Counted from the first letter of the stretch, positions 1 to 9,441 are shown. The stretch: DNA of 60,811 nt from Desulfovibrio cuneatus DSM 11391 (GCF_000430005.1 NZ_AUCY01000021.1:1-60811), one strand, 5' to 3'. Translations and numbers: made by a program. Notes: generated by a model not told the origin, from the sequence alone.

Positions 1-290
1 CCCTCCGCCCTCGCTCCACGGCTCGCTACGCTCGCGACTGCCGTCGGCTTTAGGGAAGGTTTTGGCTGCGTGGAGATGTGCGGTCAGCAAAGCTGCCCGC
101 AGACGCGCCTACCCATACCCCCCCCACCTTATGTGCGCTTTGTCGCGCCTCCCATAAGGAAGGTTATCAGAATATTTATAACCATTTTGTTCATGCTGCA
201 TCTCCGCCTTGTTCATGCTTTACAAGGAACCACTGAATTACTCCGCGTTTCCAAAACACAAGGCACATGCCTGAATCTATTTACAAACAA
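1..290. repeat. Intergenic repeat debris at the left edge
   Basis: There is no credible gene here. Positions 1-56 are a copy of the GC-rich repeat module also present at 9481-9525, 9580-9637, 17555-17610 and 38129-38183; key segment CTCGCTCCACGGCTCGCTAC. About positions 226-262 resemble the right end of the palindromic repeat family (CTCCGCGTTTCCAAAA). The short ORFs crossing this stretch have no ribosome-binding site and no recognisable protein. Confidence 0.6.
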
Positions 291-1241
291 TTACGCTTTG
301 GTCATTTCACCAGCCAGCCGGGCCAGCGTTGTAAACACGCTAGTATCCAGGGTGGCATCCCCCAGGGGGGCTTCCCGCCCCAAGAATAAATACTTTTGGG
401 TGCCCAACCTGTGGTAGGGTAACAGTTCGTAGGTAATGCCTGCACCATCCAGGGGTCTGCTTTGCCGTGCTTCACGCACAAGGCTGGCAATGCCGGTTAT
501 GCAGGCTTCGTCATCGTTAAAGCCCGGAATGACAGGGGTACGCACAACTATGGGCAGGTTGGGGAATAATTTTGCCACGGCGAGAAAGTTGGCAATAATT
601 TTTTCGTTCCCATGCCCGGTGGCAGCGGCGTGCTTTTCACTGTTGCTATGCTTTATGTCGAACATCATGCTGTTCAGAAATTTGGCGGCTTCCACCATCA
701 CTTCAAGGGAAGTACAGCCGCACGTTTCAATGCTTGTTTTAATGCGGCGCTTGCGTGCTTCACGCAGCAGGGCCAGGGAAAATTCGGGTTGGGCCAGGGG
801 TTCGCCCCCGCTTAAGGTAAGGCCCCCGCCGGAGCGGGTGTAGAACATGCTGTCTTGCTCCACGGCATCAATCACTGTGGCAACACTCTGCTTTTCCCCA
901 TAAGTAATAAGAGCCAGGGCAGGGCAGTGGGGCACGCAGTTTTCCGTGCAGTGTGTGCACCGTGCACGGTCAATGGCAGCCTTGCCATCTTGCGCAAAGC
1001 CAATGGCATTTTCCGGGCATACGTTTTTGCAGCGGCTGCATTTATCTTGCCCAAGGCACTTGCCGGGGTTGTAGGCCAGCTCCGGGGTGAACACTTGCGA
1101 TTCCGGGTTGCTGCACCATGAACAACGCAACGGGCAGCCTTTAAGGAACACCAGGGTGCGTATGCCGGGGCCATCGTGCACAGAGTATTTCTGGATGTTA
1201 AAAATGGTTCCCATTTGTTTTGTGTCGTCTATGTGGAGCAT
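291..1241 (-). CDS. islB: Isethionate sulfite-lyase activating enzyme (glycyl-radical activase, radical SAM)
   Basis: This 316-residue protein should install the glycyl radical on the neighbouring lyase using S-adenosylmethionine and a [4Fe-4S] cluster in the cytoplasm. The radical-SAM motif CPLRCSWC (CX3CX2C) lies near the N-terminus after the family phrase YSVHDGPGIRT. It is followed by a ferredoxin-like insert with two Cys-rich groups (CSRCKNVC and CTHCTENCVPHC), as in activases of the choline-lyase and isethionate-lyase group. The GGEP motif of radical SAM enzymes is present. I chose the ATG at 1241, preceded by CAGGGACC; an ATG nine codons further in is possible. The gene lies 237 bp downstream of islA on the same strand, so it is probably cotranscribed. 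The name rests on adjacency to islA. Confidence 0.86.
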   Translation of the reverse strand: MLHIDDTKQMGTIFNIQKYSVHDGPGIRTLVFLKGCPLRCSWCSNPESQVFTPELAYNPGKCLGQDKCSRCKNVCPENAIGFAQDGKAAIDRARCTHCTENCVPHCPALALITYGEKQSVATVIDAVEQDSMFYTRSGGGLTLSGGEPLAQPEFSLALLREARKRRIKTSIETCGCTSLEVMVEAAKFLNSMMFDIKHSNSEKHAAATGHGNEKIIANFLAVAKLFPNLPIVVRTPVIPGFNDDEACITGIASLVREARQSRPLDGAGITYELLPYHRLGTQKYLFLGREAPLGDATLDTSVFTTLARLAGEMTKA

Positions 1242-1297
1242 GGTCCCTGCCTGGTTCGCTGTGTTTCTGGAGTGTTTGTGCCATGTTATATCAGTTC

Positions 1298-1426
1298 CAA
1301 GTAAATACTGCCGAATTGGTATAACGGAGCCTGCCCAAGCAGACGACCAAAACCGAAGGTTTTGGAGGAGCAAGGCGGCTGGGCCGCCGTTAGCGGCTCT
1401 CCAAGGAAAAACGCAATTTTTACTTG
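1298..1426. repeat. Nested palindromic element between islA and islB
   Basis: An outer inverted repeat (CAAGTAAA at 1298-1305, TTTACTTG at 1419-1426) encloses two perfect inner hairpins: CCAAAACC/GGTTTTGG at 1347-1365 and GGCGGC/GCCGCC at 1374-1388. I saw only this copy in the window. Its roughly 130-bp size and nested layout resemble the other repeat family, but the sequence differs. Confidence 0.55.
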
Positions 1427-1440
1427 AAAATGGAATCAAG

Positions 1441-1473
1441 CACGGCCAGAGGGCTGTATGCCCCCTGGCCGTG
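1441..1473 (-). terminator. Strong hairpin just after islA
   Basis: CACGGCCAGAGGG pairs with CCCCCTGGCCGTG across a six-base loop, directly after the islA stop codon. There is only a weak T-rich tail on the minus strand, so it may act as a partial terminator or mRNA 3'-end stabiliser that lowers islB relative to islA. Confidence 0.55.
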
Positions 1474-1478
1474 TGGTG

Positions 1479-3983
1479 TTAGTTAACGGTGGTATGCTCG
1501 GTACGGGCAATCAGGTCGTTTTGCAGGTCAGGGGAAAGGTCTACAAAGTATGCGCTGTACCCTGCAATGCGCACAATGAGGTTGCGGTACTTGGAAGGGT
1601 CGCGCTGTGCAGCCACAAGGGTGTCGCGGTTGATAACGTTAAACTGCACGTGCCACAGGCGCAGGTCGCAGAAGGTACGAATGAAGGAAGCCAGCTTTTC
1701 GGTGCCTTCTTCGCCTTCAACGCACTTGGGAGTGAACTTGATGTTCACCAGGCGGGCGGCGCGTTCACGCAGGTCGTAGTTTTTGGAGTTGAAGTTGGAA
1801 AGCATAACGGCGGTGGGGCCGTTGCGGTCTGCCCCGTGGGAAGCGGAAGCACCGTCGGAAAGGGGCGACCATGCCTTGCGGCCGTTGGGGGTTGCGCTAA
1901 CCACTTTACCAAAGGGCACGTGAGAGGTGAAGGGCACCAGGCGCAAATCAAGGAACACGCCCAGCTCTTTGGCGTACTTCTTGGTGAACTCTACGGAAAC
2001 CCTGTCAATTTCTTTGGCAATGCTGTCTGCATAGTTGTCGTTGTTGCCGTAGCAGGGGCAGTTGCGCAGCATTTCCTGGATGTCTTCATACCCTTCAAAG
2101 TTGTGTTCCATGGCTTCAATAATTTGGGCCAGGGTAATTTTTTTGTCTTCAAACACAAGCTTTTTAATGGCTGCCAGGGAATCTGTTACCGTGCCGTAGC
2201 CAATGCATTCAAAGTACCCAAGGTTAATACCTTCGGGAATTTGCGGGGTGTGCAGGTCAAGGCAATGCTTCATGCACAAGTCGTGCAGGGCAGAACCCAT
2301 GGGGGCTGCAAAGTGGCGTGCCCGCAGCTTGATGATGATGCTTTGCTGAATAAAGGCATGCTTGATGAAGTTCAGTTGCTGCTTCAGGTAGGCATCCCAC
2401 AGTTGTTCCCAGGAAGTGAAGTTGCGCGGGTCGCCTGTTTCAAAGCTCAGCAACTTGTCGCCAAACTTTTTCATGCGCCCGTTGTACAGGGTCATTTCCA
2501 GGGCAGCAGCGTAGTTAATGTAGGCGCAACCGCTGGTGTAGGTGTCGCGGTTGGGCATACGAATTTCAGCGCAACCGGAAACGGCGTAGTCGTATATTTC
2601 TTCAAAGTTTGCGCCTTTTGCCAGGTGCAGGGGAATAACTTCTTCGTCGTTAATGAGTTTGGGGAAGCCGGAACCTTCTTTGATGGTTTCCGCAATTTCC
2701 CAAATAAAGCGCTCAGGGGCACGGGCGTGAATACGGGCTGCCAGGTCTGGGTAGTGCAGGGGGAATTCACGCTTGGAGCGCAGGAACAGGTAGGAAAGTT
2801 CGTTGCTGGCGTCGCGCCCGTCTGGGGTTTGCCCGCCCACGGTAACGGCTTCCCAGTGTGCATACCCTTCGTTAAAGGCGCCGCCTGTAGGGGAAATGTA
2901 CAGGTCAATAAACTGGGCCATGCCCACCCACATGCACTCAATAAGCTCAATGGCCTTGTCTTCATTCATGCGGCCTTCTTCCACGTCCTTTTTGTAGTAG
3001 GGGTAGAAGTATTGGTCCATGCGGCCGTTGGAAATGATGGTGCCTGTTTTTTGCTCCATGCGGGAAAACATTTGCACAAACCACTGGGACTGCACTGCTT
3101 CATGGAAGGTACGGGCAGGGTTGGCTGGCACCCATTCGCAGTTTTCAGCAATAAGCAGCAGCTCGGCCTTGCGCTTGGGGTCTTTTTCTTTGGCAGCCAT
3201 TTCACGGGCAAGCACAGCGTGGCGCTTGGCCCACAAAATAATGGCATCGCTCACAATAACAATGGCTTCAAGGAAGGGCTTTTTTTCCACGTTGTCTGTG
3301 GGGGAGAAGGGGTCAAGGGCCGCCAGTTTGTCCAGGGCTTCCTGCTTCAGGCCATTAAAGCCGCGCTTCAGTACCTTTTCAAAGTCATGCACCCATTGCA
3401 GGGAAGAACGGAAGGAAGATGTTTCGTTCACGATGAAACGGGAAATCAGCCCTTCTGGGTCATCGTAGGTCAGGGTGTGGGTATCTTTGGGCAGGTGAAT
3501 GTTCAGGTCTTCGTGGTAGGTTTTGCCTTTCCAGTAGGGGGCAATGTCGTTCACCACGGTAGGAATGTCTTTGGGGTTAATGCTGAAAGGAGAGGTTTTG
3601 CGGCTTGGCAGGTCTTCCACGGCCTGGCCCAGGAAGTCGCCATCCAGTTCAGGGTACAAAATGCCATAACGGCCCTGGCAGCCGCAGCGCCCGGCAAGCA
3701 GTTGCTTGTCGTCTATGTACACAGAAATGTTTTCGGCAATGTGCTTCATGGCCTTTGCCCAACGCAGCACAAGGGCTTCACCTTCTGTCTGCTTCATGGA
3801 CTCGGTAAAAAACTTGGCCCGCTCAATGTCAATAATGGGCTGCTTGCCATCAAAGCTGTCGATAATTTCAAATACTCTGGCGTGGGCAGGGGTGTTGCGG
3901 TAAGTGTCTTCTTTACCTGCAATTTTGTCCTGAAGGCGTTTTTCGTGCGGAGATAAACATGCACAACAAGGTTCAGCACTCAT
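1479..3983 (-). CDS. islA: Isethionate sulfite-lyase (glycyl radical enzyme)
   Basis: This 834-residue glycyl radical enzyme is predicted to cleave isethionate to acetaldehyde and sulfite, supplying sulfite for respiration. The thiyl Cys and general base are in GCAEIR (Cys471, Glu473), and the radical glycine is in RIAGYSAYF (Gly808). Residues Arg192, Gln196, Trp377 and Arg681 sit exactly three positions after the substrate-pocket residues I recall for the Bilophila enzyme (R189, Q193, W374, R678; catalytic C468/E470). That constant offset separates it from choline or glycerol lyases of this superfamily. The start at 3983 follows AGGAGAG; the open frame runs further upstream but without a ribosome site. 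It is expressed from a sigma-54 promoter 265 bp upstream and is followed by islB. No acetaldehyde dehydrogenase or isethionate transporter is adjacent. Confidence 0.88.
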   Translation of the reverse strand: MSAEPCCACLSPHEKRLQDKIAGKEDTYRNTPAHARVFEIIDSFDGKQPIIDIERAKFFTESMKQTEGEALVLRWAKAMKHIAENISVYIDDKQLLAGRCGCQGRYGILYPELDGDFLGQAVEDLPSRKTSPFSINPKDIPTVVNDIAPYWKGKTYHEDLNIHLPKDTHTLTYDDPEGLISRFIVNETSSFRSSLQWVHDFEKVLKRGFNGLKQEALDKLAALDPFSPTDNVEKKPFLEAIVIVSDAIILWAKRHAVLAREMAAKEKDPKRKAELLLIAENCEWVPANPARTFHEAVQSQWFVQMFSRMEQKTGTIISNGRMDQYFYPYYKKDVEEGRMNEDKAIELIECMWVGMAQFIDLYISPTGGAFNEGYAHWEAVTVGGQTPDGRDASNELSYLFLRSKREFPLHYPDLAARIHARAPERFIWEIAETIKEGSGFPKLINDEEVIPLHLAKGANFEEIYDYAVSGCAEIRMPNRDTYTSGCAYINYAAALEMTLYNGRMKKFGDKLLSFETGDPRNFTSWEQLWDAYLKQQLNFIKHAFIQQSIIIKLRARHFAAPMGSALHDLCMKHCLDLHTPQIPEGINLGYFECIGYGTVTDSLAAIKKLVFEDKKITLAQIIEAMEHNFEGYEDIQEMLRNCPCYGNNDNYADSIAKEIDRVSVEFTKKYAKELGVFLDLRLVPFTSHVPFGKVVSATPNGRKAWSPLSDGASASHGADRNGPTAVMLSNFNSKNYDLRERAARLVNIKFTPKCVEGEEGTEKLASFIRTFCDLRLWHVQFNVINRDTLVAAQRDPSKYRNLIVRIAGYSAYFVDLSPDLQNDLIARTEHTTVN

Positions 3984-4247
3984 TTTTTCTCTCCTGAAGC
4001 GGTAAAAGTACGGGTTATGATGTTCCTGCAAGGCCGGGGTGAAAACAGGTGAACACGGGGCGTGCCCGCAGCAAAGCACCTTGGAACAATTGCGCAAGGT
4101 GGTGTGAGGAGTTCCCAGACACCACCTTTTTGTGAAGGCGTTGGCGGGGCAGCGCGGATTCCCTGAGCGAAAAGGGCATTTGCTTGCGTGCACGTGTTCC
4201 CAAAAATGTGAACAGCAAGGTGCACTGCTTTGCTTGTTCCAAATAGA

Positions 4248-4262
4248 GCAATTATGGTGCCA
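4248..4262 (-). promoter_or_regulatory. Sigma-54 (-24/-12) promoter for islAB
   Basis: Read on the minus strand this is TGGCAC-CATAA-TTGC, a perfect match to the RpoN consensus TGGCAC-N5-TTGC. It lies 265 bp upstream of the islA start, with room for a leader. An enhancer-binding activator would be needed; none is encoded in the window. Confidence 0.75.
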
Positions 4263-4660
4263 ATGAGTTATTTTTTTGAAAAAGCGTATTAATTTATAGT
4301 GTTAAGTGTTGTTTGTGTTGTTGTTCTTTCAGTTTTTTTGGTGCAAAAATGCAACAGATGTTGCTGGCGCTTACTGAGAAATGAATATGGATTACTATAA
4401 TTGGCCTAAATGATGAGGTTTATTTGTGGTGCAAGGCTGCAACTATGCAAAAGTTCCATGCCATAGGCCTGAACTATTGTGACCGATTTCACAATAAATG
4501 TGTGCTGTCATGCTCCCTTCAAAGAAGTGCTTCTAGGGGGCGCTGCCTGATGAGGGAAAGGACCGTGAGGTATGCCAAGCATGAGGGCGGAAAGAACAGA
4601 GTGCAATGTTGCAGGGTTGCATCATGGCTTGGGGGTGCCATTCTTATGGCATTACACGCA

Positions 4661-4696
4661 CAAGCCCCCTGTTTCGCAGGGGAAACAGGGGGCTTG
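4661..4696. terminator. Hairpin downstream of the DUF3179 gene
   Basis: CAAGCCCCCTGTTTC pairs perfectly with GAAACAGGGGGCTTG across a six-base loop. It lies about 60 bp after the DUF3179 gene stop on the minus strand. The T-tract is poor, so the termination role is likely but not certain. Confidence 0.6.
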
Positions 4697-4754
4697 CAGA
4701 AGAGGCGGGCAGGAGGGCAGGGTTCGTTCAGGAATAGATCTGCATTTTTTTAGG

Positions 4755-5951
4755 CTATTGCCTTGTAATAGGGGGGAATACCATGGTTTGGCGGTGGAAG
4801 GCCGCCCAGGCAAACCACATGGAATCAATGGCCAGCACCGGGGTAAGGCGTTTGCCGTTATACCTGCCATAGGTGCATTCACCTGCTGGTGTCCACTGGC
4901 TTTTGGTGGCCTCGTCCACAAACTGGTTTTCAAAAAAAGAAAAATTCATCACGTTGCGGGCGTCACCATCCAGCCTGCGGTCAAACACGCGCACGGCGTC
5001 CAGGTCTTTGTCATACAGGGCCACCATGGGCACTATGCCAATGGTAAAGTTCAGGAACATGTTGTCTTTTACTTCCTGCACCTGCACTGCCCCGCGAATG
5101 CTTTCCTGCTCTATGCCTAAAATACGTTTTTTGGCAGGCAGGCGGGTGTCCAGGGTAACTACCGGGTGCACAAGGCGCGAGTTGTCGTAATATGTGCCTG
5201 TGGACTGGTACGAACCGTAAGGGTCGCGCCCATAGGTGCGCTTGTGCCCTGTAGCGCGTGAAAGTACTTCGGCTTTGCCGTTATACGCTTCCCGCACCCC
5301 TTTCCAGGTGGCCCAGAGCACGGGAATGCGTTCCAGGCGTTTGCCTTTCAGGGGGCCATCAATGCACAGGGCCAGCAACTGGCTCCATTGGCTCAGGCTG
5401 ATGCGGTCGTACAGCACGCTGTTGTTGAACAGCAAGTCGCCCGTAACCCCGAAGGAGGAAGGGTATTGCCCCGCCATAGAGCGAAAGGCTGTTACTGTGC
5501 CGGTAAGCGGGCTGTAGCTTATGGTGTAGGCTTTGCCAGCTGCTTCCGGGCTGCCGGGCTGAGGTATGTTGCCCGCGGCGTCGGGCAGCACATCGTTCAC
5601 CACCTCATGCCACACCAGAATGCGCTGGGGATATATGCGAATGCGTCCTTCCGGGTAAAATACCACAAACACCACTTCATTGTCGTCCATGGCAAGGCTG
5701 GCATCGGAAACCGTGACATAGCGCGGGTTGTTCAGGGCAGGAATGCCGTCGCGGCCAATGCCTGTGCGCACAATCTGGTCAAACAGTTTGCGCAGGGCTG
5801 CTTGGGAAAGGCCCAGGGGCAGGGCAGGTTCAGTACTGGCAGGTACGCCCTGCGCAGTGTTCTTGGCAGGGGCGGCAGCAAGGGCTGGTGGGCCAGCAAT
5901 AAGCAGGCACGCAGCGGTAAGGTACAGGGCAAGGGCAAACGCACGAATCAT
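4755..5951 (-). CDS. DUF3179-family exported protein
   Basis: This 398-residue protein has an N-terminal signal peptide (hydrophobic LALYLTAACLLIAG followed by an Ala-rich cleavage region). The body matches the DUF3179 pattern: YPQRILVWHEVVND, then SYSPLTG, then FGVTGDLLFNNSVLYDR, then a W-Q-L segment. The family usually has a paired-cysteine YCPLCG motif at the second position; here both cysteines are absent. Its function is unknown and a periplasmic location is inferred. The start at 5951 is set by AAGGAG six bases upstream. It is the last gene of a probable hisC-cmk-DUF3179 unit, separated from cmk by a hairpin at 5987-6022. Confidence 0.75.
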   Translation of the reverse strand: MIRAFALALYLTAACLLIAGPPALAAAPAKNTAQGVPASTEPALPLGLSQAALRKLFDQIVRTGIGRDGIPALNNPRYVTVSDASLAMDDNEVVFVVFYPEGRIRIYPQRILVWHEVVNDVLPDAAGNIPQPGSPEAAGKAYTISYSPLTGTVTAFRSMAGQYPSSFGVTGDLLFNNSVLYDRISLSQWSQLLALCIDGPLKGKRLERIPVLWATWKGVREAYNGKAEVLSRATGHKRTYGRDPYGSYQSTGTYYDNSRLVHPVVTLDTRLPAKKRILGIEQESIRGAVQVQEVKDNMFLNFTIGIVPMVALYDKDLDAVRVFDRRLDGDARNVMNFSFFENQFVDEATKSQWTPAGECTYGRYNGKRLTPVLAIDSMWFAWAAFHRQTMVFPPITRQ

Positions 5952-5986
5952 GGTGGCTCCTTGGTAAGGTGGCGAAAGTAGCCCAA

Positions 5987-6022
5987 GGCGGGGCTGGTGC
6001 GGGTAAACACAGCAGCCCCGCC
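5987..6022. terminator. Hairpin between cmk and the DUF3179 gene
   Basis: GGCGGGGCTG pairs with CAGCCCCGCC across a loop of about 16 bases. It has no T-run in either direction, so it may be an attenuating or mRNA-processing stem rather than a full terminator. Confidence 0.4.
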
Positions 6023-6036
6023 TTGGGGCGCAAACC

Positions 6037-6741
6037 TTACTGGGGGCAAGCCCCAGGGGCTTTGGCCTGCACGGCCTGGAAAATGGTCTGGAAGACCTCT
6101 TCCAGGGAAAGAGTTGAGGTGTCAATAATGACCGCATCGGCGGCAGGGCGCAGGGGGGCAATGGCCCGGTTCCTGTCCTGGGCATCACGCTGGGCAATTT
6201 GGGCTGTCAGGGTGGGCAAATCTGCTGGGGAGCCCATTTCCTGCAATTGCAAAAAACGGCGCTTGGCCCGTACTTCAGGGGAGGCATCTAAAAAGATTTT
6301 GCAGGCAGCTTGCGGGAACACTTCGGTTCCCATGTCACGCCCTTCTGCCACCAGGGAAAAACGTGCCCCAAGGGCCTGCTGGGCCGCTTTCAAAAAGGTA
6401 CGCACTTCCGGCGAAACAGCCACAGCAGCCGCCATGAGGCCTGCTTCTTCGCTGCGAATTTCATTACCTACGGGGCGATTGTTGCACAGTAAGGTTGTTG
6501 TTTCTCCGTTGCCTTGCAGGGCAAAGGTAAATTGGTGCAGGGCCGCTTCCAGGGCAGGGCCGTGCAGGGTTAGGCAGCGCTGTGCGGTGTCAATATGTTC
6601 TTTCAGCCCCAGGGCAATGGTGCGGAACATGGCCCCTGTGTCCATGTAGGCAATGCCAAGGTGGCCTGCCACGTTGCGGGCCAGGGTGCTTTTGCCCACT
6701 CCGGCGGGGCCGTCCAGGGTAACCACAAGGGGGCTATGCAT
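6037..6741 (-). CDS. cmk: Cytidylate kinase
   Basis: This 234-residue cytoplasmic enzyme phosphorylates CMP and dCMP with ATP. The P-loop is GPAGVGKST near the N-terminus, followed by the CMP-binding YMDTGAMFR segment, then GRDMGTEVFP and the lid region with RFLQLQEMG. The length is normal for the family. The start at 6741 overlaps the end of hisC by eight bases, which implies translational coupling. The two genes read in the same direction as one transcription unit. Confidence 0.93.
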   Translation of the reverse strand: MHSPLVVTLDGPAGVGKSTLARNVAGHLGIAYMDTGAMFRTIALGLKEHIDTAQRCLTLHGPALEAALHQFTFALQGNGETTTLLCNNRPVGNEIRSEEAGLMAAAVAVSPEVRTFLKAAQQALGARFSLVAEGRDMGTEVFPQAACKIFLDASPEVRAKRRFLQLQEMGSPADLPTLTAQIAQRDAQDRNRAIAPLRPAADAVIIDTSTLSLEEVFQTIFQAVQAKAPGACPQ

Positions 6742-7852
6742 GGCGCAGTACCCCGGTAAGTTCCTGTACGAACAGGGCGTTTTCTTGCGCTGTGCCCACG
6801 GTAACACGCAAGTGGTCGGCAAGGTTGTAACTGTTGAGGGGGCGAATGATAATGCCGCGCTCCAGCAGGCTGGCAAACACTTCTTTGGCCTGTTTGGTGC
6901 AGCCCTGGGGCAGCCGGAACATAAGGAAGTTAGCTTGGCTGGGGAACACGGTGCAGCCAAGGGCGGTGAGCTGTTCCTGCAAATAGGCGCGGCCTGTTTT
7001 TACGGTGTGCATGGTGGCAGCGCGAAAGGTGGTGTCTTCCAATGCCGCTATTCCGGCAATTTCTGCCAGAATGTTTACGGAAAACGGCGGGCGGATGGCA
7101 CACAGGCAGGTTGCCAGCTTTTGCGGCATAACGCCAAAACCAAGGCGCATGCCTGCAAGGCCAAAGCTTTTGGAAAAGGTGCGCAGCACCACCACATTAG
7201 GCCGGGTGGCGAGCAGGGGCAGCAGGGAACTTTCCTGTTCGTTTTCGCAAAAATCTATGTAGGCTTCATCCACCACCAAAAGGCAGGTGGGGGGCAGGCT
7301 GGCGGCAAAGGCCAGCACTTCTTCCCGCGGGGGGCAAAAGCCGGAAGGGTTGTCTGGTGTGGTAATAAACACCAGGGCGGTGTGTTCGTCTACCGCAGCG
7401 CGCATGGCCTGCCAGGGGAAGGAGAAGTCCGGGTTTAGGGGCACTTCACGCAGGGCAACGCCGCACAGCTTGCTTTGCAGGGTGTACAGGCTGAAGCACG
7501 GGGTGCAGGTAACCACGTTGTGTATGCCGGGGGTGGGGCAGGCACGAATGAGCAGGTCTATGACTTCATCAGAGCCATTGCCCAGCACCACGCAGGCAGG
7601 GGGCACTTGAAAAAAATGGGCCACGGCTTCCACAAGGCGCGGTGCACCAGACTGAATATAGCGGAACATGGTGCCAGCAGCCTTGCACACCCGTTCCTGC
7701 ACCAGGGGGGATGTGCCCAGGGGGTTTTCATTGCTGGCCATTTTCACCACTTGGGAAAGGCCGTAACGCTCTTTGATTTCATCAATGGAAAGCCCCGGCG
7801 TATAGGGGGTAAATTCAAGAACAGCAGGACGAATGGGGTATGAGGCGGTCAT
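6734..7852 (-). CDS. hisC: Histidinol-phosphate aminotransferase
   Basis: This 372-residue PLP enzyme of fold type I makes histidinol phosphate in histidine synthesis and can also act on aromatic amino acids. The PLP lysine is in TFSKSFGLAG. Other family marks are SNENPLG near the N-terminus, TPDNPSG and VVDEAYIDF. I placed the start at 7852; upstream signals are weak, and an ATG four codons earlier is an alternative. A palindromic repeat element lies within about 25 bp upstream, so the promoter must overlap or lie beyond it. The 3' end overlaps cmk. Confidence 0.9.
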   Translation of the reverse strand: MTASYPIRPAVLEFTPYTPGLSIDEIKERYGLSQVVKMASNENPLGTSPLVQERVCKAAGTMFRYIQSGAPRLVEAVAHFFQVPPACVVLGNGSDEVIDLLIRACPTPGIHNVVTCTPCFSLYTLQSKLCGVALREVPLNPDFSFPWQAMRAAVDEHTALVFITTPDNPSGFCPPREEVLAFAASLPPTCLLVVDEAYIDFCENEQESSLLPLLATRPNVVVLRTFSKSFGLAGMRLGFGVMPQKLATCLCAIRPPFSVNILAEIAGIAALEDTTFRAATMHTVKTGRAYLQEQLTALGCTVFPSQANFLMFRLPQGCTKQAKEVFASLLERGIIIRPLNSYNLADHLRVTVGTAQENALFVQELTGVLRHA

Positions 7853-7875
7853 GAAGTATCCCATGGGGTTTTGTT

Positions 7876-8109
7876 GGGGAAACGCTGATTTATTCCGTTT
7901 GGCGGCGTTACTTGCTTTTTTTGAAGCGGGGCAGGACCAAAGAGTTGACTCGGCCCGTCCTGGGCCTCGGCCTTCGGCTCCCGCACTGCGCGCGGTTCCC
8001 AATTCCGCTTTCCTGCGGAATTGTCAGCACCCGCCTCAAAAAAAGCTGCGCCTTGCCAAACGAAATAACTGCGCGTTTCCAAAATACCAATTAATCAGTG
8101 CTTCCCTAA
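7876..8109. repeat. Palindromic repeat element, copy A
   Basis: The left end is GGGGAAACGCTGATT and the right end is AATCAGTGCTTCCCTAA, with inner arms CCGTTTGGC and GCCAAACG. The interior (about 7941-8027) carries a GC-rich module shared in inverted form with 38034-38103. It lies between hisC and the MFS gene. Confidence 0.75.
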
Positions 8110-8170
8110 TATATTTCGTTAAGCGCCTGCCAATGTACTTTACGCAGGGCTGGTTGACAAGGGTAGTTCT

Positions 8171-9415
8171 TTACTGCGGGGCATGTTCCTCTGGTATAGA
8201 CAACCGCAGTGTAATGAGCCCTGCAACAAGCGTTGCGCCAACATACAGCCACAAGGTAAGGGAGAGCAAGGCCGCTGGGCCAGAGGCAAGCCCTAAAGCA
8301 TGGGTAATGGTTCCGGCAGCCTGGTAGAACACTGCGCCCCCAACAAATGGGAACATGTTCACGAAGCCTGCGCTGGTGGCTTCAAGGCCGGGTGGGGAAA
8401 GTTTTCTGGCAGAGGCAAAGGCTATGGCTGCCCCGCCAATGCCCGCCGTGCTGAACAGAAAAAGGGCCACAGCTTGCACCCACACCGAAGGGGGCAACCA
8501 GTTGAACAGCATGGGCAGGGTGGTGGCAGCCTGCATAAAGGCCAGCAGAGACATGGCCTTTTGTAAGGACAGGCCTTTTTCATGCAACCAGGTGAAAAAG
8601 GGTGCAGTGGCAAGGGCAAAAGCTGCCGGGGTAAGTGCCCAGCCCACTTGGGTGGGTTCCAGCCCCAGTTGGGCAAGGTATTGCCCCCCCCAGGCTCCCA
8701 TAAAGGAAAAGTAGGCGCCGCAGGTAAGGCTGTACCAAATGCCAATGCGCCACAACCCGCCGTGGCGCAGGAGGCGGGTAAGGTTTTGGTACATTTTTGT
8801 GCGGGAATTTGTTGCTGTGGGAGGCAGGTTGGGTTCTGTGGTGCGTTCTTTCACACCCAGGGCAATCATAATAGTGCAGGCAAAGGTAAGAATGCCCACC
8901 ACGATAAAGCTGCCACGCCAGCCCACCAGGGCTGTAAGGTAGGTCATGGGGGCTGTGGGCAGCCAGTAGCCCACACTGCCAAGGGTGAACAGCCACCCCA
9001 GCACCCGCGCATAACTACCAGGGGAAAACCACATGGCCAGCAGCTTCACGCTGGGTATAAACACCACAGAAATAACAAACCCTGCTGCCATGCGGGCGGC
9101 AAGGGCGCTGGAAAATGTGGTGGCAAATGAAAACCACACGGTAGCTAAGGCAGCCAACACAAGGGCGGTAACCATGCAGCGCTTGGGGCCGAAGGTGTCT
9201 GTGAGCATGCCAGCCGGAATTTGCATAAAGGCATAGGGCAGGGAAAAGGCCATGCCTAGCCAGCCCATGTCTTGCATGGAAACATCAAGGGAAGCGGCAA
9301 CGTCGCCCATAACGGTGGAAAGGCTGATTTGCTGGAAATACGGAAACATGCTGACCACAACCAGCATGGCAAACAATTTCCGGGAATAGTCGCAGGGGGG
9401 GCGCTCTGGAAACAT
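8171..9415 (-). CDS. Major facilitator superfamily transporter
   Basis: This 414-residue inner-membrane protein has about 12 hydrophobic segments in two halves. It has a loop-2 signature-like stretch after helix 2 (GMLTDTFGPKR) and a long hydrophilic central loop around residues 195-225. The general shape suits an anion or organic-acid antiporter, but I cannot name the substrate. The start at 9415 was chosen because the longer frame runs into a repeat; an AAGGA lies somewhat far upstream. It stands alone between repeat-rich gaps. An isethionate or sulfonate link would be guesswork. Confidence 0.8.
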   Translation of the reverse strand: MFPERPPCDYSRKLFAMLVVVSMFPYFQQISLSTVMGDVAASLDVSMQDMGWLGMAFSLPYAFMQIPAGMLTDTFGPKRCMVTALVLAALATVWFSFATTFSSALAARMAAGFVISVVFIPSVKLLAMWFSPGSYARVLGWLFTLGSVGYWLPTAPMTYLTALVGWRGSFIVVGILTFACTIMIALGVKERTTEPNLPPTATNSRTKMYQNLTRLLRHGGLWRIGIWYSLTCGAYFSFMGAWGGQYLAQLGLEPTQVGWALTPAAFALATAPFFTWLHEKGLSLQKAMSLLAFMQAATTLPMLFNWLPPSVWVQAVALFLFSTAGIGGAAIAFASARKLSPPGLEATSAGFVNMFPFVGGAVFYQAAGTITHALGLASGPAALLSLTLWLYVGATLVAGLITLRLSIPEEHAPQ

Positions 9416-9441
9416 GGCGTTCTTTTTTCCTTTCTCCGCTA

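Larger units (their letters stand above)
3984..4754. other. Gene-free region upstream of islA
   Basis: About 770 bp without a supportable gene. It holds the sigma-54 promoter at 4248-4262 and the hairpin at 4661-4696. The stretch around 4260-4420 is AT-rich and is the natural place for activator sites, but I see no clear operator. ORFs crossing 4424-5120 on the plus strand lack ribosome sites and run into the antisense of the next gene. Confidence 0.6.

Noticed and set aside
1458-3956. An 832-codon open frame on the plus strand
   Set aside because: It is antisense to islA. It has no ribosome site or domain, and its Gly/Val/Phe/His-rich composition is a codon-bias shadow of the real gene.
4424-5120. 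Plus-strand ORFs between islA and the DUF3179 gene
   Set aside because: They cross a terminator hairpin and run into antisense of the DUF3179 gene, with no ribosome site.
8171-9415. MFS gene as the isethionate transporter
   Set aside because: It is on the same strand but separated from islAB by three unrelated genes and repeats, and nothing in its sequence indicates sulfonate binding.
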